Positions 46,310-55,197 of a DNA stretch of 64,000 bases are shown piece by piece. The stretch is taken from NCBI RefSeq assembly GCF_013425525.1, contig NZ_JACCKA010000009.1, forward strand, positions 39,198 to 103,197, given 5' to 3'. The stretch comes from Luteimonas salinisoli. GTDB lineage: Bacteria; Pseudomonadota; Gammaproteobacteria; Xanthomonadales; Xanthomonadaceae. The notes beneath the pieces were generated by a model. The model worked only from the letters and a program-made list of their open reading frames with translations. It was not told where the DNA came from and did no database searches. Both the position numbers and the translations under genes were made by a program. Numbering within the stretch: the first letter of the stretch is position 1; every line of letters starts with the position of its first letter.

Positions 46310-47035
46310 TCAGCCCCCGCAGCACTTCTTGTATTTGCGCCCGCTGCCGCACGGGCACGGCGCGTTGCGTTCCGGCGTCGCCGCGCGCTGCAGGGGCACG
46401 CGCGGGGTGAGCATGGCGATGCGGTGGCAGTGCAGGTCGGAGAGGATTCCCGGCAGCGCCAGCACGATCTCCAGCCGCTCGGCATAGGTCGGCATCTCGA
46501 ATCCGGGCAGGCCGGCCAGTCCGGCGCGGGTTTCCTCCGGCAGATCCGGGGTGATCACCAACCGGTCGATCAGCGCGAGCGCGTCGACCATCCAGTCCTC
46601 CGCACTCAGCCAAGCGTCCCAGCCGGCCTCGCCCAGCTCCACCGCGCGGAAGAACCCCAGCGCCCAGTCGAGCCCGATGTCGAGGCCGTCGTCCCCTTCC
46701 CCGAGCGGGCCCTCGGGCAGCCACAGCAGCAGGCCCAGGCGATCGGGCAGCGGCGCGTCGCCATGGCGCGCGCGCTGGCCGGCCAGCGCCTGGTGCGCGG
46801 CCAGCAGGTCGTCGATCTCGCGCGCCTGCTCCGGGTCCAGGCCGCCGGGGCGGCGGCCGCCCCACACCGCCGGCTCCCAGCGCTCGACGGGCAGCGGCTC
46901 CGGCGCCACCGCCAGCGCCGACAGGAACCCGTCGAGCATCTCCAGCCCCATGCCGCCGAACGGCACCGCATGGCGGTCCAGCAGTTCCGACAGCCGGTCG
47001 ACGCCGGCGTCGTCCAGCACCGGTCCGTCGCTCAT
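46310..47035 (-). CDS. UPF0149 (YecA-like) protein with C-terminal SEC-C zinc motif
   Basis: A 241-residue cytoplasmic protein. The N-terminal part follows the UPF0149 pattern (GLEMLDGFLSALAVAPEPLP and DDGLDIGLDWALGFFRAVEL). The last 18 residues are the SEC-C zinc-binding motif (NAPCPCGSGRKYKKCCGG), also found at the C-terminus of SecA. Its ATG overlaps the stop of the oxygenase gene upstream (ATGA). The function of the family is not established; YecA-type proteins are linked to SecA or ribosomes. Confidence 0.87.
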   Translation of the reverse strand: MSDGPVLDDAGVDRLSELLDRHAVPFGGMGLEMLDGFLSALAVAPEPLPVERWEPAVWGGRRPGGLDPEQAREIDDLLAAHQALAGQRARHGDAPLPDRLGLLLWLPEGPLGEGDDGLDIGLDWALGFFRAVELGEAGWDAWLSAEDWMVDALALIDRLVITPDLPEETRAGLAGLPGFEMPTYAERLEIVLALPGILSDLHCHRIAMLTPRVPLQRAATPERNAPCPCGSGRKYKKCCGG

Positions 47036-47772
47036 CGCGCGAACATCCGTTCCGCGCGCTGGAACAGGATCCAGCTGGTGGCGATGAACTTGTCGCCACC
47101 CTCCGGGCGGTTGCCGCGGTGGGTGTGGGTGAACGCGGTCGGCGCCAGCAGCAGGTCGCCGGTGCGCGGCGCGACCTTGCGCTGCTGGAACAGGAACTCG
47201 GTCTCGCCGGCATCGAAGCCGTCGTTGAGGTACACCGTCCACAACAGGTGCCGGTGCAGGGTCTCGCATTCGGGATCGCGCGGGTACAGTTCGCAATGCC
47301 AGTACGGATAGCCGCCCTCGCCCGCCCGGTACCACTGCAGGTTGATCGTCCCCGGGCGCAGGCAGGTGCGCGCCAGCTCGCCGAGCCGGCGGTCGTCCAT
47401 CGCTGCGACGTCGTCGGCCTCGAGCCGGCGAAGCGCCCCGTCGGCGCCGGGCTGCTGCAGCATCAGCGGCGCGATCAGCGCCTGCGGCCAGCGCCGCAGG
47501 TAGGCCAGCAGGCCGCCGTAGACCGCCACGTTGAGCGCCTGCTCCACGTCGGCCCAGTCGCGGTTGCCGGCCAGCGACAGGTCGCGGCTGCGCTTGAGTT
47601 CCGGGTACACGCCGCCGCCCACCTCGCCGGGCCGCAGCGCGTCGCTGGCGCGCATCCGCGCGACGATCGCCGCGCAAGCGTCGGCGTCGAGCACCCCCGG
47701 GGTGACCTGGATGAAGTCGTCGCGGTCGGGAGCGGTGTCGGGCATGCGCGGCGAGCCGTTCGGAGCGGCCAT
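47032..47772 (-). CDS. 2OG-Fe(II) oxygenase
   Basis: A 246-residue protein. The C-terminal half follows the 2-oxoglutarate/Fe(II) oxygenase fold: GGYPYWHCELYPRD, LLWTVYLNDGFDAGETEFLF, then the distal histidine in APTAFTHTHRGNRP. The metal ligands would be the His/Glu in WHCE or the later E, and His in HTHRG; the first pair is not certain by eye. The substrate is unknown. It is coupled to the UPF0149 gene by a 4-bp overlap. Confidence 0.75.
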   Translation of the reverse strand: MAAPNGSPRMPDTAPDRDDFIQVTPGVLDADACAAIVARMRASDALRPGEVGGGVYPELKRSRDLSLAGNRDWADVEQALNVAVYGGLLAYLRRWPQALIAPLMLQQPGADGALRRLEADDVAAMDDRRLGELARTCLRPGTINLQWYRAGEGGYPYWHCELYPRDPECETLHRHLLWTVYLNDGFDAGETEFLFQQRKVAPRTGDLLLAPTAFTHTHRGNRPEGGDKFIATSWILFQRAERMFAR

Positions 47773-47808
47773 CCTCTCACGCGGGCGTCGGGGCGCGCAC
47801 GTCCGCGC

Positions 47809-48441
47809 TCAGATCACCCGCAGGGTGATCGCCTTGAGCACCGCCCGGGTGCGGTCGCGGGTGCCGAGCTTGTCGAGGATCACCGAGACGTAGTTCTTCA
47901 CCGTGCCCTCGGCCAGGAACAGGCTGCGGGCGATCTCGCGGTTGGAATATCCGCCAGCGAGCAGCCGCAGGATCGACACCTCGCGCTCGCTGAAGGTGTC
48001 GACCGGGGCGCTGTCGTCGTGGTAGCGATAGCGCGCGCGGACCGGGTCGGTACTGACCGGCTGCAGCAGGCTCTCGCCGGCGGCCAGCCGCTCGATCGCC
48101 TCGCGCAGGTCCTCCGGTGCGGCGTCCTTGAGCAGGAAGCCCTGCGCGCCGGCCTCGCGCGCGCGCAGCAGCAGGTCGGCCTCGTCGAAGGTGGTCAGCA
48201 GCAGCACCGGGGTGAGGTCGCCGCGCGCGCGCAGCGCCGTCACCGCGTCCACGCCGTCGGTGCCGGGCATGCGGATGTCGCTGAGGATCACGTCGACCGG
48301 GGTTTCCTCGAGCTGGCGCAGCAGGCTCTCGCCGCACTCGGCCTCGAACGCGATCGCCACGCCCTGCTGCTCCAGCAGCGCGCGCAGCCCGGCGCGCACC
48401 AGCGCCTGGTCGTCGGCCAGGGCGATGCGCAGCCCGCTCAT
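47809..48441 (-). CDS. NarL/LuxR-family response regulator (DesR-like)
   Basis: A 210-residue response regulator. The receiver (IALADDQALVRAG, Asp in VILSDIRMPG, LLTTF, LLKDA) is joined to a LuxR-type helix-turn-helix (FSEREVSILRLLAGGYSNRE, then GTVKNYVSVILDKL). Its ATG overlaps the kinase stop (ATGA). A 24-bp operator-like palindrome upstream of the kinase gene is a candidate binding site, which would give autoregulation. Confidence 0.9.
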   Translation of the reverse strand: MSGLRIALADDQALVRAGLRALLEQQGVAIAFEAECGESLLRQLEETPVDVILSDIRMPGTDGVDAVTALRARGDLTPVLLLTTFDEADLLLRAREAGAQGFLLKDAAPEDLREAIERLAAGESLLQPVSTDPVRARYRYHDDSAPVDTFSEREVSILRLLAGGYSNREIARSLFLAEGTVKNYVSVILDKLGTRDRTRAVLKAITLRVI

Positions 48442-49541
48442 GCCGGCAGGCTCGCGTCGATGCGCAGCGCGCCGTGCGCGCCGGCCGCGAATGCCAGCGA
48501 CCCGCCCAGCGCCGCCACGCGCTCGCGCATGCCCGCCAGGCCGTTGCCCTCGCGCAGCGGCCCGCGCAGGCGCCCGTCGTCCTCCACCTGCAGCTGCAGC
48601 GCGCCCTCGCGCATCGACAGGCGCACGCACACCGTGTCGGCATCGGCGTGCCGCGCGCTGTTGGTCAGCGCCTCCTGCACCACCCGCAGGACGGTCTCGG
48701 CCAGCGCCGGGTCGCCGATGTGCACGTCGCCGTCGATCTCCAGCTTCAGGGTCGGGCGCGGCAGCGGCGCGGCCAGCGCATGCAGCGCGGTGGCCAGGTC
48801 CAGGCCGCGCGAGTCGCGCAGCGACTGCACCACGCCGCGGATGTCGCCGAGCAGCTCCTGCGACATGCGCTGGGCGATGCGCAGCTCCTCGCGCCCGGCC
48901 AGCTGCGGGTCGTTGGCCAGGGCGCGCAGATTGAGGGTCATCGCGGTGAGCTTGTGGCCGGCCACGTCGTGCAACTCGCGCGCCACCCGCACCCGTTCGC
49001 CGTCGCGGGCGCTGTTGGCCAGCAGTGCCCGGGTCGCCAGCAGGTCGCCATTGACCCGCGACAGCGACTCCAGTGCCTGGTCGGAGCGGCGCATGTAGTA
49101 GGCGGTCATCGCCGCGAAGGTCTCGAAGCCGCTGTAGATCATCACCACCAGCCAGGCGGCCGGATGGCCGCCGTGCTCGAGCAGTGCGAACATCGCCAGG
49201 TTCAGCAGCACCGCCATGACCGCGGTCGCGCGCGCCGGATACTCCATCGCCAGCTGCGCCACCAGGATCACCAGCAGCACCGGGGCGGTGCCGCCGTGCG
49301 GCGCCAGCCAGATCACCGCCAGCGCGGCCAGCGCCTGCAGCGCGTGCAGCGCCAGGCGCCAGCGCCGCCGCCGCACGTAGTCCGCGCCGAGCATCGCCGC
49401 CAGGAACAGGCCCAGCAGCGTCCACACCAGCGGCCGGCTCAGCTCGGCGGACTCGGTGCGCAGCGCCAGCCCCACCGCCAGCCAGGTCACGACCGCGGCC
49501 AGGTTCAGCGGATGCAGCAGCGTGCGCAGTGCGGCGGGCAT
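48438..49541 (-). CDS. HisKA_3-type membrane histidine kinase (DesK-like)
   Basis: A 367-residue kinase. Five or six N-terminal membrane helices (for example PLVWTLLGLFLAAMLGA, PVLLVILVAQLAMEY and ATAVMAVLLNLAMFALLEHGG) precede the HisKA_3 phospho-acceptor (RVARELHDVAGHKLTAMTLNL, His about 207) and an HATPase domain (VVQEALTNSARHADA, NGLAGMRERVAALGG). No periplasmic domain is visible, so the membrane itself may be sensed, as DesK does with fluidity. The start is ATG 49541. Confidence 0.9.
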   Translation of the reverse strand: MPAALRTLLHPLNLAAVVTWLAVGLALRTESAELSRPLVWTLLGLFLAAMLGADYVRRRRWRLALHALQALAALAVIWLAPHGGTAPVLLVILVAQLAMEYPARATAVMAVLLNLAMFALLEHGGHPAAWLVVMIYSGFETFAAMTAYYMRRSDQALESLSRVNGDLLATRALLANSARDGERVRVARELHDVAGHKLTAMTLNLRALANDPQLAGREELRIAQRMSQELLGDIRGVVQSLRDSRGLDLATALHALAAPLPRPTLKLEIDGDVHIGDPALAETVLRVVQEALTNSARHADADTVCVRLSMREGALQLQVEDDGRLRGPLREGNGLAGMRERVAALGGSLAFAAGAHGALRIDASLPA

Positions 49542-49615
49542 GGCGACATGCTGCGACCTGAGTCGCGGCGGGGCAACGCCCCGCACGCAGAAAGTGACTT
49601 CCGGCAGGCCGCGCC

Positions 49616-49639
49616 CTGCTGACACCACGCTGTCAGCAG
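49616..49639. promoter_or_regulatory. 9-9 inverted repeat upstream of the DesKR-like pair
   Basis: CTGCTGACA and TGTCAGCAG form a perfect inverted repeat around six bases, 75 bp before the kinase start and 132 bp before the divergent gene at 49772. It suits a dimeric NarL-type regulator and could serve both directions. Confidence 0.6.
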
Positions 49640-49771
49640 CCCTCGCGCACGCTGCCGTTCCGGCCCCGGTCGGCCGCCTTCCGCCACCGGCAGCGCGGAC
49701 CGTTCCGCGTTCCCCACGTCGTGCCGCGCCCGCGGCGCCGGGGCCACCCTTCATCCAGGAGACATCGCACC

Positions 49772-50260
49772 ATGCACGCCAGCCCCGATCAGGACGACGG
49801 ACGCCACGATTTCGACTTCAGCCATGGCCGTTGGCGGGTGCGCAACGAGCGCCTCGGCGCGCGCCTGTGCGGTTGCCGGGACTGGGACCGCTTCGACGCC
49901 GAAGTCAGCTGCCGCCCGGTGCTGGGCGGCCTCGGCAATACCGACGAGTTCTGCAGCGACTGGCAGGGCGGTCTGCTGGGCATGACCCTGCGCCTGTTCA
50001 ATCCCCAGGCCCGGCAATGGAGCATCTACTGGGCCAGCAACCGTGCCGGAGAGCTGGAGGCGCCGGTGACCGGCGGCTTCGTCGACGGCGTGGGCACCTT
50101 CCACGGCCTGGACCGGCACCAGGGCCGGATGGTGCTGGCGCGTTTCATCTGGAGCGACATCGCCGCCGACGGCGCGCACTGGCAGCAGGCGCTGTCCGCC
50201 GACGGCGGGGCCAGCTGGGAAACCAACTGGCACATGTACTTCACCCGGATGCCGGCATGA
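49772..50260 (+). CDS. conserved protein of unknown function (DUF1579-like)
   Basis: A 162-residue soluble protein with the pattern FSHGRWRVRNERLGARLCG, PVLGGLGNTDEF, NPQARQWSIYWASN and DGVGTFHG, reminiscent of the DUF1579-type beta-barrel. No catalytic motif was recognised. There is no signal peptide. It is followed by a NIPSNAP gene with a 4-bp overlap (ATGA), so the two are co-expressed. An AGGAG ribosome site precedes ATG 49772. Confidence 0.7.
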   Translation: MHASPDQDDGRHDFDFSHGRWRVRNERLGARLCGCRDWDRFDAEVSCRPVLGGLGNTDEFCSDWQGGLLGMTLRLFNPQARQWSIYWASNRAGELEAPVTGGFVDGVGTFHGLDRHQGRMVLARFIWSDIAADGAHWQQALSADGGASWETNWHMYFTRMPA

Positions 50261-50931
50261 GCGGCAGCCTGCCGGCGGTGGTCGAGTTGCGCCGCTATAC
50301 CCTGCACCCGGGACGGCGCGAGACGCTGATCGACTTGTTCGAGGCCCGGCTCGCCGCGCCGCAGGAGGCGTGCGGCATGCGTTTGCTGGGGCGATTCTCC
50401 GACCTCGACGTGCCGGAGCGTTTCGTCTGGCTTCGCGGCTTCCCGGACATGGAGGCCCGGGGCCGGGCGCTGCAGGCGTTCTACGGCGGTCCGGTCTGGC
50501 GCCGCCATCGCGATGCCGCCAACGCCACCATGGTCGATTCCGACGACGTGCTGCTGCTGCGGCCGGTGCTCGAACCGGATGCTCCCGCCGCCGCTCCCGC
50601 GATGGGCGGCCCGGGTGCCGGCGTGATCGGAGCGATCTGCCATTTCGACGCGCCGATCGATCCGGCGCTGCCGGAACGGTTCCGCCATCAGGTATGGCCG
50701 CGCTGGCAGGCGAAGGGCGCGGCCCTGCTCGGCGCGTTCGCCAGCGAGCATGCGCGCAACAGCTTCCCGGCGCTGCCGGTACGCGAGGGCGAGCACGTAT
50801 TCGCCTGGTTCGCGCGGGTGCCGGCGTGGCCGGACGACACGGCCGAGGTGTGGCATGCGGAGGCGGACGGCATCGCGCCGCGGGCCTGCGAAACGATGCG
50901 CCTGCGCCCGACCGCGGCCTCGCCCTGGTGA
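50257..50931 (+). CDS. NIPSNAP-family protein
   Basis: A 224-residue protein with the NIPSNAP-type ferredoxin-like segment (VELRRYTLHPGRRETLIDLF, GRFSDLDVPERFVWLRGFP), probably twice: a second, weaker one starts near GVIGAICHFDAPI. The function is not established. It overlaps the upstream gene stop by 4 bp and precedes the WYL regulator, which may control both genes. Confidence 0.8.
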   Translation: MSGSLPAVVELRRYTLHPGRRETLIDLFEARLAAPQEACGMRLLGRFSDLDVPERFVWLRGFPDMEARGRALQAFYGGPVWRRHRDAANATMVDSDDVLLLRPVLEPDAPAAAPAMGGPGAGVIGAICHFDAPIDPALPERFRHQVWPRWQAKGAALLGAFASEHARNSFPALPVREGEHVFAWFARVPAWPDDTAEVWHAEADGIAPRACETMRLRPTAASPW

Positions 50932-50989
50932 GCGGCGCGGCTGCCGGCCCACGCTGGCCCGCGGCGCGGCCGCGGGCGATGATGCGCCC

Positions 50990-51682
50990 ATGCGTCGCGC
51001 CGACCGGCTGTTTCTCGTCATCCATGCCCTGCGCGGCCGCCGCTCGGCGCTGCCGGCGCGCGCGCTGGCCGAGACCCTGGGCGTGTCGGTGCGCACCGTG
51101 TACCGCGACGTCGCCGACCTGCAGCTGTCGGGCGTGCCGATCGAGGGCGAGGCCGGGGTGGGCTACGTACTGCGCAAGGGCGCGGACGTCCCGCCGCTGA
51201 TGTTCGACGGCGACGAGCTCGAAGCGCTGGTGGCCGGCACCCGCTTCGTGCGCGCTTTCGGCGGCAGCAGGCTGGCCGCGGGCGCGCGTTCGGCGCTGCT
51301 CAAGATCGAGGCGGTGCTGCCGCCGCCGCTGCAGGCGCGCGCGCAACGGACCCGCATCTACGCGCCTGCCCGTGGCGATCGCATCGAGGCCAGCGGCATC
51401 ATCGACCGCCTGCACGCCGCGATCGAGGCGCGTCGGGTGCTGGCGTTCGACTACCGCGACGAGGCCGGCCAACCCAGCCGTCGCGAGGTCGAGCCGCTGT
51501 GCCTGGCATTCTGGGGCGGCGCATGGACGCTCGGCGCCTGGTGCCGGCTGCGCGCCGATTTTCGCAACTTCCGCCCCGACCGGATGCGGGCGGTGGCGGA
51601 GACCGGCGAGCGATTCGAGGAGCACCCCGCACGCGACCTGCAGGCCTACCTGCGCGCAGTGGGCAGCGACGGCTGGATCTGA
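50990..51682 (+). CDS. YafY-type HTH/WYL transcriptional regulator
   Basis: A 230-residue regulator. The N-terminal winged HTH_11 domain (RRADRLFLVIHALRGRRSAL, VSVRTVYRDVADLQLSGVPI) is joined to a WYL domain (IEARRVLAFDYRDEAGQPSRREVEPL, ending GAWCRLRADFRNFRPDRM). WYL regulators bind a ligand or nucleic acid and often control neighbouring genes. It follows the NIPSNAP gene by 58 bp. Confidence 0.88.
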   Translation: MRRADRLFLVIHALRGRRSALPARALAETLGVSVRTVYRDVADLQLSGVPIEGEAGVGYVLRKGADVPPLMFDGDELEALVAGTRFVRAFGGSRLAAGARSALLKIEAVLPPPLQARAQRTRIYAPARGDRIEASGIIDRLHAAIEARRVLAFDYRDEAGQPSRREVEPLCLAFWGGAWTLGAWCRLRADFRNFRPDRMRAVAETGERFEEHPARDLQAYLRAVGSDGWI

Positions 51683-51854
51683 GCGCCCGGCGGTCGCCCG
51701 CCTCAACGGCTCCCCGCAGGAGCGGGCCATGCACGCGAAGACCGACACCGCCGGAAACGATCGGGATCGCCGCCTTCCTCGCCGGAGCCATTCGCGCTGT
51801 CGCGGCAGCGGGCCGCCGCTCCGACGGGCCGGCCCCGCCGCGCGCCGGGCGTCA

Positions 51855-53981
51855 CTAGCGTGTCCAGTCCCACTGCGCGCCGAGCAGCCAGCCGCGTCCG
51901 CCGCCGGGCTCGTAGAAGCGGCCGTTGCCCTCGTTGACGATCACCGAACCCGCGTGGGCACGGTCGAGCAGGTTGTCGATGCGCGCGAACATGCGCAGCT
52001 CGCCGTGGCGGCCGCGCCAGCGTCGCGCGGCTTCCAGGTGCAGCAGGCCGTAGCCGGCGGCCGATTCGGTGCCGAGGTCGTTCACCATCACCTCGCCGGT
52101 CGCCTCGCCCTCGAATGCGGCGCTCCACGCCGCGCCCCGCCACTGCAGCCGTGCGAACAATTGCTGCTCCGGCACCCCGGGGATGCGCGCGCCGGCGCCG
52201 ACCTCGGTGTCGGGCACGGTGCAGCCCGCGCCCTGGCAGATCAGGTAGGGCTCGCGGAACGTGGCGTCCAGCCGGGTATAGGCCAGGCGCAGATCCCAGG
52301 CCGCGCCGAGCGGTGCGGCCCAGGCGGCCTCGAAGCCCTGGCGCCGCGCGCTGCCGACGTTGCGGAAGCTGCTGCGGCCGCCGACGTTGCGCGCCACCGC
52401 CAGCTCGTCGTCGGTCTCGGCGCGGAACAGCGCCGCCTCCAGCGTCGCCCCGCCCCGGCCGCGCCATTTCGCCCCCAGCTCCAGGTTGTCGCTCACCGCC
52501 GGCCGCAGCCCGAACGCGAGGCCGGCGCCGCCGTCGGCGCGGTAGGACATCTCGTTGAAGGTCGGCGTTTCGAAGCCGCGCCCCGCCGACAGGTACAGGC
52601 GCAGATCCTCGCGCGGCGCAAAGGTCAGTCCCGCGACCGGCGCGGTGTGCGAGAAACGCACCCGGCCGCTGTCGTCGGGATTGGCGTCGGTGACGTAGCG
52701 GTCTCGGGACTCGAATCTCACCTCGCTGCGGCGCACGCCCGCGAGCAGCGACCAGCGCTCTGCGAAGCGCCACCACGCCTGCGCGTAGAGGTCGGCGTTG
52801 TCGACGCTGTTGCGCTCGTCGCGGCGCAGCGCGCCGCGCACGCCGAGGGCCTCGCCGACGAAGTTCTCGAAGCCGCGGCGGTGCTGGCGCTGCTGGTCGA
52901 GGTTCCCGCCGACGGTGATCTCCAGCGGTCTTGCGGCGCCCCGCTGCCAGGACCAGCGCGCGTCCAGTCCGTCGTAGCGGTTGTCCAGGTCGATCACGCC
53001 GCCGGCGCTGAGCGGATTGGCCTGCGCCACGGCCGGGATCGGCAGCACCTGCATCACCTCGCGGCGGCCACCGTAGGCCATCAGCCGCAGCGTGTGCGCC
53101 TCGCCGAGTCCGTGCTCGTAGGTGGCGCCGGCCTGGTCCTGGCGCACCGTCTTGCGGGTGTCGAACAGGTGCGCGTTGGCCACGGCCTGGCGCGGGTCGT
53201 CGCGCATCTGCTGTGCGGTCAGGCCGAGCGGATCGCGCGCCTCGGGCACGTCGACCCGGTTGACCACCAGCTGCAGGCGCCGGTGCGGGCCGAGGTCGAC
53301 GCCGAGCCTGAGATTGGCGGTGTCGCGGCGCGCGGCGCTGTGGTCCCGCCAGCCGCCGGTGTCGTAGCGCGACAGCGCCAGGTTGTAGTCGACCCGCGCC
53401 CCGGCGCCGAGCAGCTGCGCGGCCGCGGACCAGGTGTCGTCGCTGCCGGCGGCGGCGCGCGCGCGCCAGGGATCGCCGGGCGCGCCCTCGGCGCTCCAGA
53501 TCTGCACCACGCCGCCGGAGGAATTGCCGTGCAGCGCCGAGAACGGCCCGCGGATCACCTCGATGCGGTCGCCGCCGGCGAGGCTGAAGTGCGACAGCTG
53601 GCCCTGCCCGTCCGGCATCGAGGCGGGGATGCCGTCGGCATACAGCCGTAGCCCGCGCACCCCGAAGGTCGAGCGCGCGCCGAAGCCTCGGATCGAGAGC
53701 TGGGTGTCCTGGGCCAGGTTCCGGCGGTCGCGCGCCAGCAGCCCGGGCACGCCGCGCAGCACCTCGGAGACGTCGCCGCCGGCGCCGTTGTTTTCGCCGC
53801 CCAGCGGGATGGTGGCGGTCGATGCGGGCGTCTCGAACGCCGGCACGCCGCGCAGGCGCGTGGCCTCCACCACCACCGGTTGCAGGGTGGGCGCCTCCAC
53901 GGCGGGCGCCTGGCGATCGACGGGATCCAGGACGGCGGCGCCGACGGGCGACAGCGCGCAGGCCAGGCACAGGCTCAACAT
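51855..53981 (-). CDS. TonB-dependent outer-membrane receptor (siderophore/metal type)
   Basis: A 708-residue receptor. A short signal peptide (MLSLCLACALSPVGAA) is followed by a TonB-box-like LQPVVVEATRL, a plug domain (SIRGFGARSTFGVRGLRLYA, DGIPASMPDGQGQ, RIEVIRGPFSALHGNSSGGV) and a barrel ending GWLLGAQWDWTR. The plug and overall length match siderophore- or metal-type receptors. The start is ATG 53981, which begins the signal peptide; an upstream frame to 54101 lacks one. A 24-bp palindrome sits 21 bp before the start, so expression is probably repressed under some condition. Confidence 0.9.
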   Translation of the reverse strand: MLSLCLACALSPVGAAVLDPVDRQAPAVEAPTLQPVVVEATRLRGVPAFETPASTATIPLGGENNGAGGDVSEVLRGVPGLLARDRRNLAQDTQLSIRGFGARSTFGVRGLRLYADGIPASMPDGQGQLSHFSLAGGDRIEVIRGPFSALHGNSSGGVVQIWSAEGAPGDPWRARAAAGSDDTWSAAAQLLGAGARVDYNLALSRYDTGGWRDHSAARRDTANLRLGVDLGPHRRLQLVVNRVDVPEARDPLGLTAQQMRDDPRQAVANAHLFDTRKTVRQDQAGATYEHGLGEAHTLRLMAYGGRREVMQVLPIPAVAQANPLSAGGVIDLDNRYDGLDARWSWQRGAARPLEITVGGNLDQQRQHRRGFENFVGEALGVRGALRRDERNSVDNADLYAQAWWRFAERWSLLAGVRRSEVRFESRDRYVTDANPDDSGRVRFSHTAPVAGLTFAPREDLRLYLSAGRGFETPTFNEMSYRADGGAGLAFGLRPAVSDNLELGAKWRGRGGATLEAALFRAETDDELAVARNVGGRSSFRNVGSARRQGFEAAWAAPLGAAWDLRLAYTRLDATFREPYLICQGAGCTVPDTEVGAGARIPGVPEQQLFARLQWRGAAWSAAFEGEATGEVMVNDLGTESAAGYGLLHLEAARRWRGRHGELRMFARIDNLLDRAHAGSVIVNEGNGRFYEPGGGRGWLLGAQWDWTR

Positions 53982-54001
53982 CGATCGGTTACCGGACAGG
54001 G

Positions 54002-54025
54002 CGCCACAGTGTGCACACCGTGGCG
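54002..54025. promoter_or_regulatory. 24-bp palindrome upstream of the second TonB-dependent receptor
   Basis: CGCCACAGTGTG followed by CACACCGTGGCG: 11 of 12 base pairs are symmetric, with a GTGTGCACAC core. It lies 21 bp before the start codon, where a repressor would block transcription or translation. It does not resemble the Fur box. Confidence 0.6.
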
Positions 54026-54177
54026 TTGCCGTTCCACCACGGGCGCAACCCTCGGCGACCGGCCAAACCCGGCCGGAATCTCCCGCGGCCTTCGCGGCCA
54101 TGGATCGCTCCTACGGAGCAGGCCCGAGGTGCTCGGTGCAGGAGCGTGCCATGCGTGCGAACGCCGGCGCCGGCGGG

Positions 54178-55068
54178 TCACACATCCGCGTCGGTCGGCC
54201 ACCCCTCCCCGCTGCCGCGCTGATAGACCTTGTCGACGTCGAGCACCTTGCCCGCCGGCAGCGATTCCTGCTCGGCCAGGCGCGCATAGATCGGGCTGAA
54301 GTCGGGCTCGGTGGCGCGCATCAGCTGCTCGAAGCCGTCGATCACGAAATAGGTCTTCTGGTAGCTGTCGATGCGGTAGCGGGTGCGCATGATCCGCTCG
54401 AGGTCGAAGCCGATGCGGTTCGGGGCCGCCGACTCGAGTGCGTAGATCGACTCGCCCTTGGAGGAGACGATGCCGGCGCCGAAGATGCGCAGCCCGTCGG
54501 CCTGCCGGATCAGTCCGAACTCCACCGTGTACCAGTACAGCCGGGTCAGGTTCTGCAGCGCGTCGGCGCCGATGCCGTGCGCCTTCACCCCGCCCTTGCC
54601 GTAGGCCTGCATGTAGTCGGCGAACATCGGGTTCATCAACAGCGGCACGTGGCCGAACAGGTCGTGGAACAGGTCCGGCTCCTCGATGTAGTCGATCTGG
54701 TCGGGCCGGCGGATCCACCAGGTCACCGGGAAGCGGCGATTGGCCAGGTGGTCGAAGAAGTCCAGCTCCGGCAGCAGCCCCTCCACACCCATCAGGGTCC
54801 AGCCTGTGGTCGCCGTCAGTACCTGGTTGAGCTCGGAGAATTTCGGGATGCGGTCGGGCGTCATGCCCATCGCGTCCTGCGCGGCGAGGAACTCGTCGCA
54901 GGCGCGGCCGGGCAGGATCTCGCGCTGGCGCGCATACAACTGCGACCAGGTGTCGTGGTCGGCGGCGCTGTAGTCGTCCCAGGGCTGCTCGACGATCCCC
55001 GTGGCGTACACCGGCACCTTGCCCTTGTCGGTCTGCAGGTTCTCCACGCGGCGCGGCTGGCTGTTCAT
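54178..55068 (-). CDS. phhA: phenylalanine 4-monooxygenase
   Basis: A 296-residue pterin-dependent iron enzyme that hydroxylates phenylalanine to tyrosine. The iron ligands are in the conserved HDLFGHVPLLMNP segment (two His) and in the later YWYTVEFGLI (Glu). GVEGLLPELDFFDHLANRRFP and RRPDQIDYIEEPD match the bacterial family. It diverges from an Lrp/AsnC regulator gene, a common arrangement for amino-acid catabolism. Confidence 0.95.
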   Translation of the reverse strand: MNSQPRRVENLQTDKGKVPVYATGIVEQPWDDYSAADHDTWSQLYARQREILPGRACDEFLAAQDAMGMTPDRIPKFSELNQVLTATTGWTLMGVEGLLPELDFFDHLANRRFPVTWWIRRPDQIDYIEEPDLFHDLFGHVPLLMNPMFADYMQAYGKGGVKAHGIGADALQNLTRLYWYTVEFGLIRQADGLRIFGAGIVSSKGESIYALESAAPNRIGFDLERIMRTRYRIDSYQKTYFVIDGFEQLMRATEPDFSPIYARLAEQESLPAGKVLDVDKVYQRGSGEGWPTDADV

Positions 55069-55157
55069 GGCGGTCTCCACGGTCGCTTTCGACCCTCGAC
55101 TGTAGCGCCGACGCCGCGCAACAGGGTTGTGTTGTTGCGCACCGACCGGCTGATGGA

Positions 55158-55170
55158 GCAATATTCTTGC
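55158..55170. promoter_or_regulatory. Lrp-type half palindrome in the phhA/asnC-like spacer
   Basis: GCAATATTCTTGC has 5 of 6 symmetric pairs and lies 28 bp before the regulator start, in the 129-bp divergent spacer. Size and position suit an Lrp/AsnC dimer. Confidence 0.4.
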
Positions 55171-55197
55171 GAAGATCAGCCAAGGAGCCGCAGAATC

